Source of the DNA: RHKX01 sp963820055
GTDB taxonomy: Bacteria; Actinomycetota; Thermoleophilia; Solirubrobacterales; 70-9
Assembly: GCA_963820055.1 (NCBI GenBank)
Contig: CAWFYJ010000003.1
Coordinates: 682,001 to 746,000 of the forward strand
Length of the DNA stretch: 64,000 nucleotides
Direction of reading: 5' to 3'
The translations under genes were made by a program, and so were the position numbers. Positions 7,541 to 17,484 of the stretch are shown here, one piece after another. Numbering within the stretch: position 1 is the stretch's first letter; each line of letters begins with the position of its first letter. The notes below the pieces were generated by a model that saw only the letters and a program-made list of their open reading frames with translations, made no database searches and was not told the DNA's origin.

Positions 7541-8080
7541 ATGGCAGGCAAGCCCCTCAGGTCCCAGTTGAACCAGATCCGCGCATGGGTGCGCGAGGGT
7601 CGGACCGACGCGTGGATCGCCCATCAGCTCGACATTTCGGCCTCGGAGCTCCGTGAGTTCCGCCGCCGTCATGACCTCACCCCCGACTCCGAGCCCGACA
7701 CTTCGGACGATCTCCGCGACGAGATCGAGGCCGAGGTCGAGGCCGCGACCCTCGCCGCCGCCGAGGCGGTCGAGGAGAGCGACGAAGAGGTCGACGACGA
7801 GGACGCAGACGAGGACGATCGCGCCGAGGGCCGCGAGGAGGGCGACGACCGCCCGCGCCGTCGTCGCCGTCGTCGCGGCGGCCGAGGACGCCGTCGCGGC
7901 TCCAACAACACCATCGAGGCGACCTTCGACCACGGCGAGGAAGACGGCTACGGCCTCTGGCTCGATCCCGCGGTCAAGGACAACCCCGTCTACGCGGAGA
8001 ACTGGGCCGGCCAGCGCGCCGTCCGCGTCACGGTCGAGGCGGATCAGATCGTGATCCGCCGCGCCGGCGACTCCGACTGA
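7541..8080 (+). CDS. polyampholytic protein: HTH-like N terminus, Asp/Glu block, Arg block, C-terminal beta domain
   Basis: 179 aa, not recognised as a named family. Residues 1-45 look like a helix-turn-helix of the resolvase/terminase type (WIAHQLDISASELREFRRRH). Residues about 50-105 are a strongly acidic low-complexity tract, 106-125 are a dense Arg/Gly block (RRRRRRRGGRGRRRG), and the last 50 residues form a compact ordered domain with alternating hydrophobics. The mixed acid/base middle is typical of nucleic-acid-associated or phase-separating proteins, but no function is shown. ATG 7541 follows a TAGACT box by 11 bases. Confidence 0.65.
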   Translation: MAGKPLRSQLNQIRAWVREGRTDAWIAHQLDISASELREFRRRHDLTPDSEPDTSDDLRDEIEAEVEAATLAAAEAVEESDEEVDDEDADEDDRAEGREEGDDRPRRRRRRRGGRGRRRGSNNTIEATFDHGEEDGYGLWLDPAVKDNPVYAENWAGQRAVRVTVEADQIVIRRAGDSD

Positions 8081-8106
8081 CCCGACCGGGTCCCGCGAGC
8101 CGAGCC

Positions 8107-10176
8107 TCAGTCGTTCCCGCCCTGCCAGGCGGGTGCATCGACACGTCGCAGCGAGGCGAGCACGTGCTCGAGCGTGTGCAGGTCGAACGGCTCGGCGACG
8201 CCGTCGTTGATCAGCTTCTTGCCGAGCTGGTCCCGGGCCGCGATCGGCCCCTGCGCGAACAGGTAGGCACCGATCTGAGCGTCGCGGTCGTGGTCGTCGC
8301 GGCGTGCGTAGTTGTCGGGGACGCCGGCCGCCCCGCCCTCCTTCGCGACCCGGCGGAGGATCGTGACGAGCACGGCATCGGCATCGCCGGCACCGTTCCC
8401 GTTCCCGTTCCCGTCCACACCCCCGTGCCGGCGCATCGTCAGCGCGGGCTTGGCCGCCTCCTCCGAGGGCAGCCCGCGGACCACGGCCCGGCGCAGGGAC
8501 TTGCGCTCACGCGGCCGTAGGGCCTCGAGACCGGCCGCGGGCTCGAATCCGTGGTCCCGGCGGCGCAGACCCTTGACCATCCCCCAGAGGGCTCCCCTGT
8601 GGCCCTGGGGCACGGCCCCGAAGACGAGGCAGAGGAACGCCCAGAGGATGATCGCGAGGACGCCCGCGATCAGGTCGAGGATCAGGCCGCCCGGATCGAA
8701 CTGGCTGTGGGCGACCCCGACGATCACGGCGAGGCCGCAGCAGATGAACATCTGCTTCCAGGGCAGGACGATCGGGCTGCGGCCGCGCTGCGACTTCAGG
8801 AACACGAAGACGGTCGGAATCGCGAACGCCAGCATCATCGAGATCGGCGCCGCCTTGACGCCGATCGGGCCGACCAGCAGCATCGTCAGGACGACGAAGG
8901 CGATCATCGCGCCGACCGCGCCGATGATGAACGGAACGCGCTTGTCGGCGTACTTGACCGACTTGTTGACCATCCGATAGACGGTCGGCGCGACGAGGCC
9001 GCCGGCTACGAGCGGGATCAGCGAGGCCGCGCTCGCGTAGGAGGCAGGGGCGATCCGGACCATGACGGTCGCCATCACGGTCGTCATCAGCATCGTCGCC
9101 GCGAGGACGAACGTGAAGTACCCGAATTGGATGCCGCGGGCGTTGCCGACGCCGTATTCGTCTTCGACGGCACGGAACATCGGCGTCTTCTGGAGCGGCC
9201 GCAGCGCCTTCCGGTATCCGCCGGGAAGCACCGCGACGAGGAACGCCATCCGCGACGCCAGGTGGTAGGTGCCGAGCTCGGCGTGGTCGACGTAGCGCGA
9301 GAGGATGAAGATGTCGGCGTAGCCGACGACCCACATCGAGAGGACGAGCGGGACGCGGATCGCGCCCTTGCGATAGATCGCGACTGCCTCGCGCCAGTCC
9401 CAGTGGAACTTCCAGCTGCCGCGGAGGATTATCAGCGAGAGGATCATCGCCAGCCCGGTGCCGATCGCCTGGCCGGCGATCGCGCCCTTGACCGAGAGGC
9501 CTGCGATCAGCAGCGGCACGACCGCGGCGAGGATGAAGACCGGCTTGGCGATTTCGACCGCGACGTAGGAGTACGGCCGGCGCTCGATCCAGATCGCGAT
9601 CGAAGAGACCCTGTAGAGGGCCGCCGTCGCACCGCCGAGCGCCGCGTAGACGACCAGGTTCGGATCGGCGTCGCCGAGCAGATAATGGGAGATCTGATCG
9701 GCGAAGACGACCGACAGAACGGTGCCGATTATCGAGACGAGCGTGATCGTGATGAGTCCGGTTCCGAGGCTGCGCCGCGGGTCGGTCGCGAGCTCGTCGT
9801 CGTCCTCGTCCTCTTCCTCGTCGTCGTCGTCCTCGTCGTCGCCGCCGAACGTCCGCTTCAGCGTTCCCTGCTTGCTCGCCAGCGTGAACAGGATGGTCAG
9901 CAGCCCCGAGTAGAACATCAGGAGCCCGAGCTGACCGAACTCGCCGGGATCGGAGAAGTTGGCGATGACGATCGTCGAGACGAACGTGACGATGTTGCCG
10001 AGCAGCATCCCGATGCCGTGGATGCCGGAGTAGCGAAGGACCTGCGTGCCGAGCGCCGTCCCGGTTCCCGCCGACTTGTCCGGGCGCTTCGGGCCCTTGC
10101 CGCTCTTGTTGCGGTTCTGCTTCTGCCGCTGGTTCTTCTTGCGGTTGTTGTTGCGGTTGTTGCCCTGGTTGCTCAA
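8107..10176 (-). CDS. oligosaccharide/polysaccharide flippase (MATE/Wzx-like) with low-complexity insertions
   Basis: 689 aa with about 12-14 membrane helices; the order of segments beginning LRYSGIHGIGMLLGNIVTFVSTIVIA (given here only in outline, about residues 36-60) matches the Wzx/MOP exporter superfamily that moves lipid-linked glycans across the membrane. Three oddities: an N-terminal tail of about 33 residues made almost wholly of Asn, Lys, Arg and Gln; an acidic tract (about 14 consecutive Asp/Glu) in the first third, in a loop; and a roughly 170-residue cytoplasmic C-terminal extension with a Gly/Asn repeat. The start is TTG at 10176, overlapping the stop of the upstream sulfotransferase (TTGA). 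It is last of six overlapping genes and so likely exports the product they make. Confidence 0.82.
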   Translation of the reverse strand: MSNQGNNRNNNRKKNQRQKQNRNKSGKGPKRPDKSAGTGTALGTQVLRYSGIHGIGMLLGNIVTFVSTIVIANFSDPGEFGQLGLLMFYSGLLTILFTLASKQGTLKRTFGGDDEDDDDEEEDEDDDELATDPRRSLGTGLITITLVSIIGTVLSVVFADQISHYLLGDADPNLVVYAALGGATAALYRVSSIAIWIERRPYSYVAVEIAKPVFILAAVVPLLIAGLSVKGAIAGQAIGTGLAMILSLIILRGSWKFHWDWREAVAIYRKGAIRVPLVLSMWVVGYADIFILSRYVDHAELGTYHLASRMAFLVAVLPGGYRKALRPLQKTPMFRAVEDEYGVGNARGIQFGYFTFVLAATMLMTTVMATVMVRIAPASYASAASLIPLVAGGLVAPTVYRMVNKSVKYADKRVPFIIGAVGAMIAFVVLTMLLVGPIGVKAAPISMMLAFAIPTVFVFLKSQRGRSPIVLPWKQMFICCGLAVIVGVAHSQFDPGGLILDLIAGVLAIILWAFLCLVFGAVPQGHRGALWGMVKGLRRRDHGFEPAAGLEALRPRERKSLRRAVVRGLPSEEAAKPALTMRRHGGVDGNGNGNGAGDADAVLVTILRRVAKEGGAAGVPDNYARRDDHDRDAQIGAYLFAQGPIAARDQLGKKLINDGVAEPFDLHTLEHVLASLRRVDAPAWQGGND

Positions 10177-11135
10177 ACCGACCAGTGATCGAACGAGCGG
10201 CCCGTCTGGGCGCGGAGACGTTCGGCGTCCTCGTGGAGGACCTCGAGCACCTCGGGGCCGAGCGCCTCGGCGACGCCGGTGGGCTTCTCGATCGGCTTCG
10301 AGAGGGGCAGCGCGGCGTCGAGCGCCAGCCAGGCGCGCCGCGGGATCCGGCGGCCGAAGCGGGTCCTGCTCATCCGCTGGACGCGCATGCCGAGGCGGGT
10401 CGCCCGCTTCTTGCGCGACGTCGAATGACGGACCTGCTCGAACTTCGGGTGCTGGAAGGACGGGTCGACGCCGGCGAACTCGAAGAGCCGTCGCAGGGTC
10501 GGCATCCGGTCGTCGCGGAGGTCGCGCTGGTCGAGCACGAGGATCTGCTGTTCGTCGAAGTGCGCGAGATAGCGCTGGAGCTGCATGAAGTACTTGCTGC
10601 GCGTGACGTAGGACGTGTTCGGATGCAGCAGCGTCGCCCGGAGATCGCCCTTCTCGCGGCGCTTCGCGAAGTTGTGGACGAAGTGGGCGGTGATCCGCTC
10701 GATCGGGTCGCGGACGATGTAGACCAGCCGGACGTCGGGCACGACCTCGGCGATCCGCTCGGGCACGCCGAGGTGCTGGGGATATGCCGTGTAGTTCGGT
10801 GAAGCCTCGCCGCGGCAGCGCGCCGTCGGGTCGAAGTGCCGCGAGTACCACTCGAGGCCGCGCGGGTAATTGCGCTCCTCGATGAAGAAGTTGAGCTCCT
10901 TCGGCGTCGACATGGACACCTCCGGGTGGAGGCTGAGGTAGTAGTGCAGCCCGCTCGTCCCGCACTTCTGGGCGCCGACTACGATCAGATTCGGCAGCGT
11001 GAGATCACGCGTCCCGGAAACCGGGCGCGCTCGGGGGAGCGTCTCTTCGGCGCCGTCCCCCCCGGTGACGGCTGCCATTTCAGTCGGGGCCGGAGCCTCC
11101 ATAGGCGTCCCCGAGGGTACCGTAGGCCGCTCCAC
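10173..11135 (-). CDS. sulfotransferase (heparan-sulfate/NDST-like Sulfotransfer_1 type)
   Basis: 320 aa. The 5'-phosphosulfate loop LIVVGAQKCGTSGLHYYLS (about 49-67) and the 3'-phosphate loop VYIVRDPIERITAHF (about 138-152) bind PAPS; PKELNFF and EASPNYT are further hallmarks of the domain shared with heparan N-deacetylase/sulfotransferases and bacterial NodH-like enzymes. It transfers sulfate to a hydroxyl or amine of an acceptor, most likely a carbohydrate given the flippase next door. GTG at 11135 starts two bases after the upstream stop, with GAGGG seven bases upstream. It differs clearly from the three other sulfotransferases in this operon. Confidence 0.88.
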   Translation of the reverse strand: MERPTVPSGTPMEAPAPTEMAAVTGGDGAEETLPRARPVSGTRDLTLPNLIVVGAQKCGTSGLHYYLSLHPEVSMSTPKELNFFIEERNYPRGLEWYSRHFDPTARCRGEASPNYTAYPQHLGVPERIAEVVPDVRLVYIVRDPIERITAHFVHNFAKRREKGDLRATLLHPNTSYVTRSKYFMQLQRYLAHFDEQQILVLDQRDLRDDRMPTLRRLFEFAGVDPSFQHPKFEQVRHSTSRKKRATRLGMRVQRMSRTRFGRRIPRRAWLALDAALPLSKPIEKPTGVAEALGPEVLEVLHEDAERLRAQTGRSFDHWSV

Positions 11136-11137
11136 GA

Positions 11138-12703
11138 TCAGCCCTCAGCCCCGGGGTCGGGCGCGGCGCCGAGACCGAGCAGATCCTCGCCGTGATCACC
11201 GATCGAGACGGCCCGGAGCGGGCGCCGTCCCTCGAGCAGCAGGCGGACCCGGGCGCGGATGTCGTCGGGCGACGGCCCGGCACTCGCGTCGGCGCTCGGC
11301 CAGGCCGGCAGCAGCTCGAACGCGACGCCGAGCCCGCGCAGATCGGCGAACTCCGTCGAGTCGGTCAGCACGAGCACCCGCTCGGCCGGCAGGTCCCCGA
11401 TCGCCTCGCGCAGCCGCGGGAGCAGCTCGGCATCCGGGACGCCGAGCGCGAGGACCGCGAGGTAGGGCTTGCGGCGCTCGGGGTGGCGGGCCATGTCGCG
11501 GGCGCCGAGCGCCGCGACGAGCGGCAGGGTCGGCCCGATGCGGTGGCTCGAGAGCCGCAGCCAGCGGTTGAACCGACGGCGGTCGCGCACCGGAGGGGCG
11601 GGGCGGTCGCCGACGGCCATCGCCGCGACGAGGTCGGCCGCGTCGCCGGCGCCGTTGCCCGGGAAGACGCGCTCGCAGCCGGCCCGCAGCTCCGCCTCGC
11701 GACCGGCGTCGGCGAGCTCCCGCAGCCGGTCCTCGAGGGCGGGGTCGGACGCGCCGCCGACGGCGAGGGCGACGCCGGCGTCAGCGGCCCAGCGGGCCCG
11801 GGCGCCCTGGTCGTCGGTGTTGCGGGACATCGGGACGAACAGGGTCGGAACGCCGAGCGCGATCAGCTCGTGGAAGGCGTTGTACCCGGCGGCGGCCACC
11901 GCGAGGTCGAAGGCCGCGAAGTAGCGGCTCATCGGGAAGGTGGCGTCGAGCCCGATCACCCCGGCCGGCACCTCGAGGGCCGGCGAGAGGCTCGAGCGGA
12001 GGGCCGCAACCTGGAGGTCCGGGACGGCGGTGAGGACCTCGAGCGAGTGAGCGACGGCACGGTCGACCTCGCCCCCCTGCCCGAGCGTGACGAGCGCCGT
12101 CCGCCGCGAGGGGTCGAGCCCGAGCTCGGCGGCGGCCCGATCGCGGGGAAGCAGCTCGTCGCGGTCGAGGTAGACGATCGGCCGGACCCGCCGCGCCTCG
12201 CGCCGGTGGCCGACGGTCGGCCCGGGGTCGGCCGTCTCGGCGAGCTCGCCCGGCTCGAGGACCGCATCGAAGGCACCGACGCGCTTCAGCGGCGCCGTGG
12301 CTGAGCCGGCGCGCCACATGGGCCGTCGGCACCAGATCGAGGCCGGGGCGTCGCGGGCGCTGAGCAGGTGCGTGAGAGCGCGGTAGGGGTGGACGCCGTC
12401 GAAGACGACGAGGTCCGGCTCGCGCTCCGCGAACACCTGCTCGAGAACGGCTCCGAGGCGGAGGTTCCAGGCGCGGTCGGTGCCCGACGCCGGACGCCGG
12501 TAGGACGACAGGTAATCGACGTCCCAGCCCTCGGCGGCGACGACCGGCGCCGCCCCCGAGAGGGTGAAGAACGAGGAGCGGTAGTTGGGCGGAAGGCGGC
12601 GGGCGATCGCCATCGCCCGGTTGAGGTGGCCGAGGCCGGTCCCGTTGCTGGTCGCGAAGAGGATCCGCGGCGAGCCGCCGCGGCGGGCGGTCCGCGGGCT
12701 CAT
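11138..12703 (-). CDS. GT-B glycosyltransferase-like protein (MurG/UGT type)
   Basis: 521 aa. The N-terminal ATSNGTGLGHLNRAMAIA is the glycine-rich loop of GT-B enzymes that use nucleotide sugars, and the second domain contains the typical VTLGQGG, FDLAVAAAGYNAFHELI and GVPTLFVPM stretch that holds the donor. About 140 residues beyond the usual length follow (from about residue 375), soluble and of unknown role. ATG 12703 overlaps the upstream stop (ATGA). The neighbours suggest it builds the glycan that the sulfotransferases modify; donor and acceptor are unknown. Confidence 0.8.
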   Translation of the reverse strand: MSPRTARRGGSPRILFATSNGTGLGHLNRAMAIARRLPPNYRSSFFTLSGAAPVVAAEGWDVDYLSSYRRPASGTDRAWNLRLGAVLEQVFAEREPDLVVFDGVHPYRALTHLLSARDAPASIWCRRPMWRAGSATAPLKRVGAFDAVLEPGELAETADPGPTVGHRREARRVRPIVYLDRDELLPRDRAAAELGLDPSRRTALVTLGQGGEVDRAVAHSLEVLTAVPDLQVAALRSSLSPALEVPAGVIGLDATFPMSRYFAAFDLAVAAAGYNAFHELIALGVPTLFVPMSRNTDDQGARARWAADAGVALAVGGASDPALEDRLRELADAGREAELRAGCERVFPGNGAGDAADLVAAMAVGDRPAPPVRDRRRFNRWLRLSSHRIGPTLPLVAALGARDMARHPERRKPYLAVLALGVPDAELLPRLREAIGDLPAERVLVLTDSTEFADLRGLGVAFELLPAWPSADASAGPSPDDIRARVRLLLEGRRPLRAVSIGDHGEDLLGLGAAPDPGAEG

Positions 12704-13665
12704 CGAATGACTCCCGCCGCCTCGCGGTCGAGCGCGGCGCGGAGGGCCGGTGCCGCGTGGTTCCCCTCGCGCTCGAGCGACGACACGGTCCACTCGTAGC
12801 GGCGCTGGACGATCAGCCTGCCGGGGGCGCTGAGCTGCTCCCTCCAGCGGCCGAGGTGGGCCTTCTCCGGCGTCATCTCGGCGTCGAAGAAGGCGTGCAT
12901 GTCGGGCTCGTCCTCGAGCCCGAGGAAGGCCAGGAGGCTCTCGTAGGTCCGGTCGCGCTCGAAGCCGACGAGGTCCTCGAGGAGGACGACCCGGAAGCTT
13001 TCGGCGGGGACCGAGAACTCGGCGCCGTCCTCGTTGCCGCGGACCCCCTCCTCGATCGCTCGCAGCCGGTCGGCCCACCAGCCGATCGCGGCGCCGACCC
13101 GGCGCGGTCCCCAGGTCTTGCCGGTCACCGACGCTGCCGAGTCGCGGCCGTCGCGGAGCGCGTGGATGAAGCTCGCCTCCGGGAACAGGCGGAGCAGGGT
13201 CTGGGAGGCCCGCACGTTGTGGGAGGACATCTCGACGAGGCCGGGCTTGCCATGGCGTTCGGCGACCGGCCAGAGCAGGTCGAGGAAGAGGCCCCGGCAG
13301 CCGGCGACGGGATCCTCGGCGTAGGCCGCCTCGAAGCGCTCGAGAGCGGCGTCGAACTCGGCCTGGCGGAGCAGGTTGTAGAGGCCGCGCGGGCGACCGT
13401 CGACGCGGACGCGGTGCCACCAGAAGCCCCGCAGCTTCGCGAGGTAGCCCTGCAGCGTGATCCGGCCCTCGAGGAGGTCGGGCATGCCGCGCTTGTTGCA
13501 GTGGAAACGGGCCTCGATCGGGACGTCGGCGAGGAGGCTGTGGCGGCCGAGCAGATGGGCGAGCGCGTGAGTGCCGGAGCGGCCGGTGCCGCCGATGAAG
13601 ACGAGGTTGCGGCCCCGGGACCGCGCTTCAGCGGGATCTGCGCCTGCGCCGGCGGCCCCGCTCAC
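12700..13665 (-). CDS. sulfotransferase, Sulfotransfer_3-like, paralogue 3 of 3
   Basis: 321 aa. PAPS loop LVFIGGTGRSGTHALAHLL (about 21-39) and the second loop FIHALRDGRDSAASV carry the sulfate-donor site. The rest (EARFHCNKRGMPDLL, FWWHR, LFLDLLWPVAE, GKPGLVEMSS) matches the two genes just upstream segment by segment, so the three arose by tandem duplication. GTG start overlaps the preceding stop by four bases. Acceptor unknown. Confidence 0.87.
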   Translation of the reverse strand: MSGAAGAGADPAEARSRGRNLVFIGGTGRSGTHALAHLLGRHSLLADVPIEARFHCNKRGMPDLLEGRITLQGYLAKLRGFWWHRVRVDGRPRGLYNLLRQAEFDAALERFEAAYAEDPVAGCRGLFLDLLWPVAERHGKPGLVEMSSHNVRASQTLLRLFPEASFIHALRDGRDSAASVTGKTWGPRRVGAAIGWWADRLRAIEEGVRGNEDGAEFSVPAESFRVVLLEDLVGFERDRTYESLLAFLGLEDEPDMHAFFDAEMTPEKAHLGRWREQLSAPGRLIVQRRYEWTVSSLEREGNHAAPALRAALDREAAGVIR

Positions 13666-14618
13666 GCGGGCTGGTGCTCGTAGGCCCGCCGCAGCTGCGG
13701 GGCGCAGTGGAAGTTCTCCCGCTCGAGCCGGTCGAGGGTCTTCTCGTACTCGCGGACGAGCATCTCCTGCTGCTCGGGCTCGAGCCCCTCGCGCCAGCGC
13801 TCCTTGTGCGCGGCGTCGGCGCTCATCTCCTCCTCGAAGAAGGCGCGCATCCCCGACTCGTCCTCGAGGCCGAGGTAAGCGAGGAGCTCGCCGTAGACGC
13901 TCTCGCGGTCGCCGTCGACGAGCTCATCGAGGCTGATCGTCAGCAGCCGTCCGGGCGGCAGGGCGCGGACGCCGGCCTCGATCTTGCGGAGCCGTCCCTC
14001 CCACCAGCGAATCCCTTCGGACCCGTCGCGGGGGTGGCTGCGCTTCTGACGCTTCGAGACCTTGGAGGAGCCGGCATCGCGGCCGTCGCGGACCGTGTGG
14101 ATCAGCTTCGCGTCCGGGAAGAGGCGGATCAGGGTCGGGCTCTCGGCGATCGTGAAGCAGCTCATCTCGATCAGACCGGGCTTGCCCGCCTCGGTCGCGA
14201 CCGGCCACAGCAGATCGAGGAAGAGGTTCCGGCAGGCGAGCTCCAGATCGGTGCCTGCGGTCCCCTCGAACTCGGCGACGGCGGCGTCGAAACGGTCGCG
14301 CTCGACGACCTTGTGGAGGCCGCGCACCTTGCGCCCGAAGGCGATCCGGCGGGCGACGACGGGCGCGACCTCTCCGGCCCGGATGCGACGCCACCAGAAG
14401 CGCTTCAGCTTGCGGAGGAACTGGTCGGGGGTGACCTGCCCGGCGAGCAGGTCGGGGAATCCCTGCGGGTTGACGTGGAAGCGCGCCTCGATCGGGACCC
14501 GGGCCCAGTGCGAGTGGTTGGCGATCAGCTGCGAGACGACATGGGTGCCGGAGCGGCCGGTGCCGCCGACGAAGAGCAGGTCAGGGTTCTCGGGCCGCTC
14601 GGCGGCGAGGTCGATCAT
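13662..14618 (-). CDS. sulfotransferase, Sulfotransfer_3-like, paralogue 2 of 3
   Basis: 318 aa. PAPS-binding LLFVGGTGRSGTHVVSQLI and LIHTVRDGRDAGSSKVSK; EARFHVNPQGFPDLLAG, FWWRRIRAG and CRNLFLDLLWPVATEAGKPG align with its two neighbours. Start ATG 14618 overlaps the upstream stop (ATGA). The sequence between the anchor motifs differs strongly from its paralogues, as expected if each acts on a different acceptor position. Confidence 0.87.
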   Translation of the reverse strand: MIDLAAERPENPDLLFVGGTGRSGTHVVSQLIANHSHWARVPIEARFHVNPQGFPDLLAGQVTPDQFLRKLKRFWWRRIRAGEVAPVVARRIAFGRKVRGLHKVVERDRFDAAVAEFEGTAGTDLELACRNLFLDLLWPVATEAGKPGLIEMSCFTIAESPTLIRLFPDAKLIHTVRDGRDAGSSKVSKRQKRSHPRDGSEGIRWWEGRLRKIEAGVRALPPGRLLTISLDELVDGDRESVYGELLAYLGLEDESGMRAFFEEEMSADAAHKERWREGLEPEQQEMLVREYEKTLDRLERENFHCAPQLRRAYEHQPA

Positions 14619-15571
14619 CCGCGCCTCCCCTGGACGCGGCGCAGCAGCGGCACGCAGCTGACGCCGTCGGCCTCGAGGCGGTCGAGGATCTCGCCGTAGT
14701 GGGCGTCGACTGCCTCGTGCTGGCGGGCCGGCACGTCCGCGCGCCAGCGCTCGGAGTGGGCGTTGCGGACCTTGACGCGCCGCGTGAAGTAGCCGAGCAT
14801 CGCGTCCTCGTTGCGGAGGCCGGCGAACTGGCGCATCTTCCGGTAGGTACGACGGCGGCGGTTGCCGGAGACGAGGTCGTCGAGGCTGACCTCGTGAACG
14901 CGGTCGGAGCCGACGGAGCGGATGCCGTTCTCGATCCGGCGGATCCTCGACTCCCACCAGTCGAGGCCCTGGCGCATGGTCCGGGGGTAGGCGAGCCAGC
15001 GCGCCTGACCCACGCGCGACGCGGCGACGTCACGCCCGTCGCGGACGACGTGGATGAAGCGGGACTCGGGGAAGAGCATGCCGAGCGGCCCGGCCTCGGC
15101 GACGACGTCGCAGCTCTGCTCGATCAGGCCGGCCTTCGCCTCCTCGGTTGCGAGCGGCCAGAGCAGGTCGAAGAAGAGCTGGCGGCAGGCGGCCTCGGGC
15201 TCGCCGCGCTCGCAGCGGGCCAGGAACGAACTCGTCGCGGCGTCGAGCCGGCGCTTCGGCACGTAGCGGTGCAGGCCGCGGTAGCTGAAGCGGGCGGGCT
15301 CGAAGTTCCGCCACCAGTAATGCCGGAGCCGGTAGGCGAAGAGGTCGGGGCTGGTCCGGCCGGCGAGGACGTCGGGGAACCCGCCCGGATCGGTGTGGAA
15401 GCGGGCCTCGTTCGGAACCTTCCGGAAATGGCTGTGCGAGTTGAGGATCTTCGAGACCACGTGGGTGCCCGAGCGCCCGGTGCCCCCGATGAAGAGCAGG
15501 GGTACGGGGTCCCGCAAGTCGGGGCTGGCTGTGCCGCCGGGCACAGCCTCGGTGTCGAGTCCGGTCGGCAT
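14615..15571 (-). CDS. sulfotransferase, Sulfotransfer_3-like, paralogue 1 of 3; first gene of the operon
   Basis: 318 aa. PAPS loop LLFIGGTGRSGTHVVSKIL near residues 26-44 and FIHVVRDGRDVAAS near 170; same framework (EARFHTDPGGFPDVLAG, YWWRNF, LFFDLLWPLATEEAKAGL) as the next two genes. ATG 15571 is chosen because the domain begins soon after; no ribosome site is seen, and an in-frame TTG at 15619 remains possible. Promoter not located. Confidence 0.85.
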   Translation of the reverse strand: MPTGLDTEAVPGGTASPDLRDPVPLLFIGGTGRSGTHVVSKILNSHSHFRKVPNEARFHTDPGGFPDVLAGRTSPDLFAYRLRHYWWRNFEPARFSYRGLHRYVPKRRLDAATSSFLARCERGEPEAACRQLFFDLLWPLATEEAKAGLIEQSCDVVAEAGPLGMLFPESRFIHVVRDGRDVAASRVGQARWLAYPRTMRQGLDWWESRIRRIENGIRSVGSDRVHEVSLDDLVSGNRRRRTYRKMRQFAGLRNEDAMLGYFTRRVKVRNAHSERWRADVPARQHEAVDAHYGEILDRLEADGVSCVPLLRRVQGRRG

Positions 15572-15687
15572 GGTGCTTGAAAGGGTTGGCGCGCAGCGCC
15601 GTAGGGCCGGAGGAAGCAACCGAACCCGACCCGACAGGTTAGTGGACGGGTCCGGGGCAGAACGTCCCGCGAGGGGCCTGCTCGGGA

Positions 15688-16032
15688 CTACTTGACGCCG
15701 TCGAGCACGTACGCCTGCTCGGAGGCGCCGACGAGGCCGAGCTTGCGGGCCTCGGCCATCATCGAGGAGTCGCTTTCGAGCGCCTTCGCCTTGCGGGTCA
15801 GCTCGGCGTTCTCGCTCTTCAGCTCGGCCAGGCGGGCATCGGCCCCCTTCGACTCGCGCCAGCTCTCGAAGACGTGAAGCGACGGTCCGACGTAGGACGC
15901 GATGACGATGAAGAGGACGAGGACGAGGACGATCCGGCCGAAGCGATCCCAGCGGATCCGCGAGCCGCGGCTGCCGCGGGTGCCGCGCGGAGCGACGCGA
16001 GCGCGGTAGCGGGGCTGGGCAACGGACGCCAT
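15688..16032 (-). CDS. ftsB: FtsB/DivIC-type septum formation initiator
   Basis: 114 aa. A basic N-terminal tail (1-30), one membrane helix (about 33-52) and a short extracytoplasmic coiled coil (ARLAELKSENAELTRKAKAL) followed by EARKLGLVGASEQAYVL, the family's C-terminal signature. Acts in the FtsBLQ complex of the divisome. Position directly downstream of enolase is the classical bacterial arrangement. Confidence 0.88.
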   Translation of the reverse strand: MASVAQPRYRARVAPRGTRGSRGSRIRWDRFGRIVLVLVLFIVIASYVGPSLHVFESWRESKGADARLAELKSENAELTRKAKALESDSSMMAEARKLGLVGASEQAYVLDGVK

Positions 16033-16096
16033 TAGGTGGCGATTTCGGCGCCCGGCGCCGGTCCCCTTCCCGTGTCAGGGAAATTTCACCCGGGCC

Positions 16097-17386
<1,290 letters not shown>

Positions 17387-17395
17387 AGGCGCGCC

Positions 17396-17401
17396 AGTGT
17401 A
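17396..17401 (-). promoter_or_regulatory. leaderless-type -10 box TACACT of eno
   Basis: Nine bases from the enolase ATG. It suggests eno-ftsB has its own promoter besides any read-through from mazG. Confidence 0.55.
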
Positions 17402-17447
17402 TTTGGAGCGAGCCGAGCGTTCCTCCGGGGGAAGTACGAGGATCACT

Positions 17448-17484
17448 CCGACCAAATGCTCCGCTTCGCGTCCGCTTTGGTCGG
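17448..17484. repeat. inverted repeat upstream of eno (CCGACCAAA / TTTGGTCGG)
   Basis: Two perfect 9-bp arms at 17448-17456 and 17476-17484, 19 bases apart, centred about 65 bases upstream of the -10 box. It could be a regulator's operator or an RNA hairpin ending mazG transcription (mazG stops at 17569). The 183-base interval 17387-17568 holds no gene. Confidence 0.5.

Noticed and set aside
9781..9840. Runs of tcg/tcc in the flippase gene as a simple-sequence repeat of phase-variation type
   Set aside because: It encodes the acidic tract in mixed GAC/GAG/GAT codons and is not a uniform repeat able to slip.
10174..10965. N-terminal extension of the flippase through the sulfotransferase gene
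   Set aside because: The extension is an Arg/Pro-rich out-of-frame reading of the sulfotransferase; the TTG start overlapping the sulfotransferase stop fits the operon pattern.
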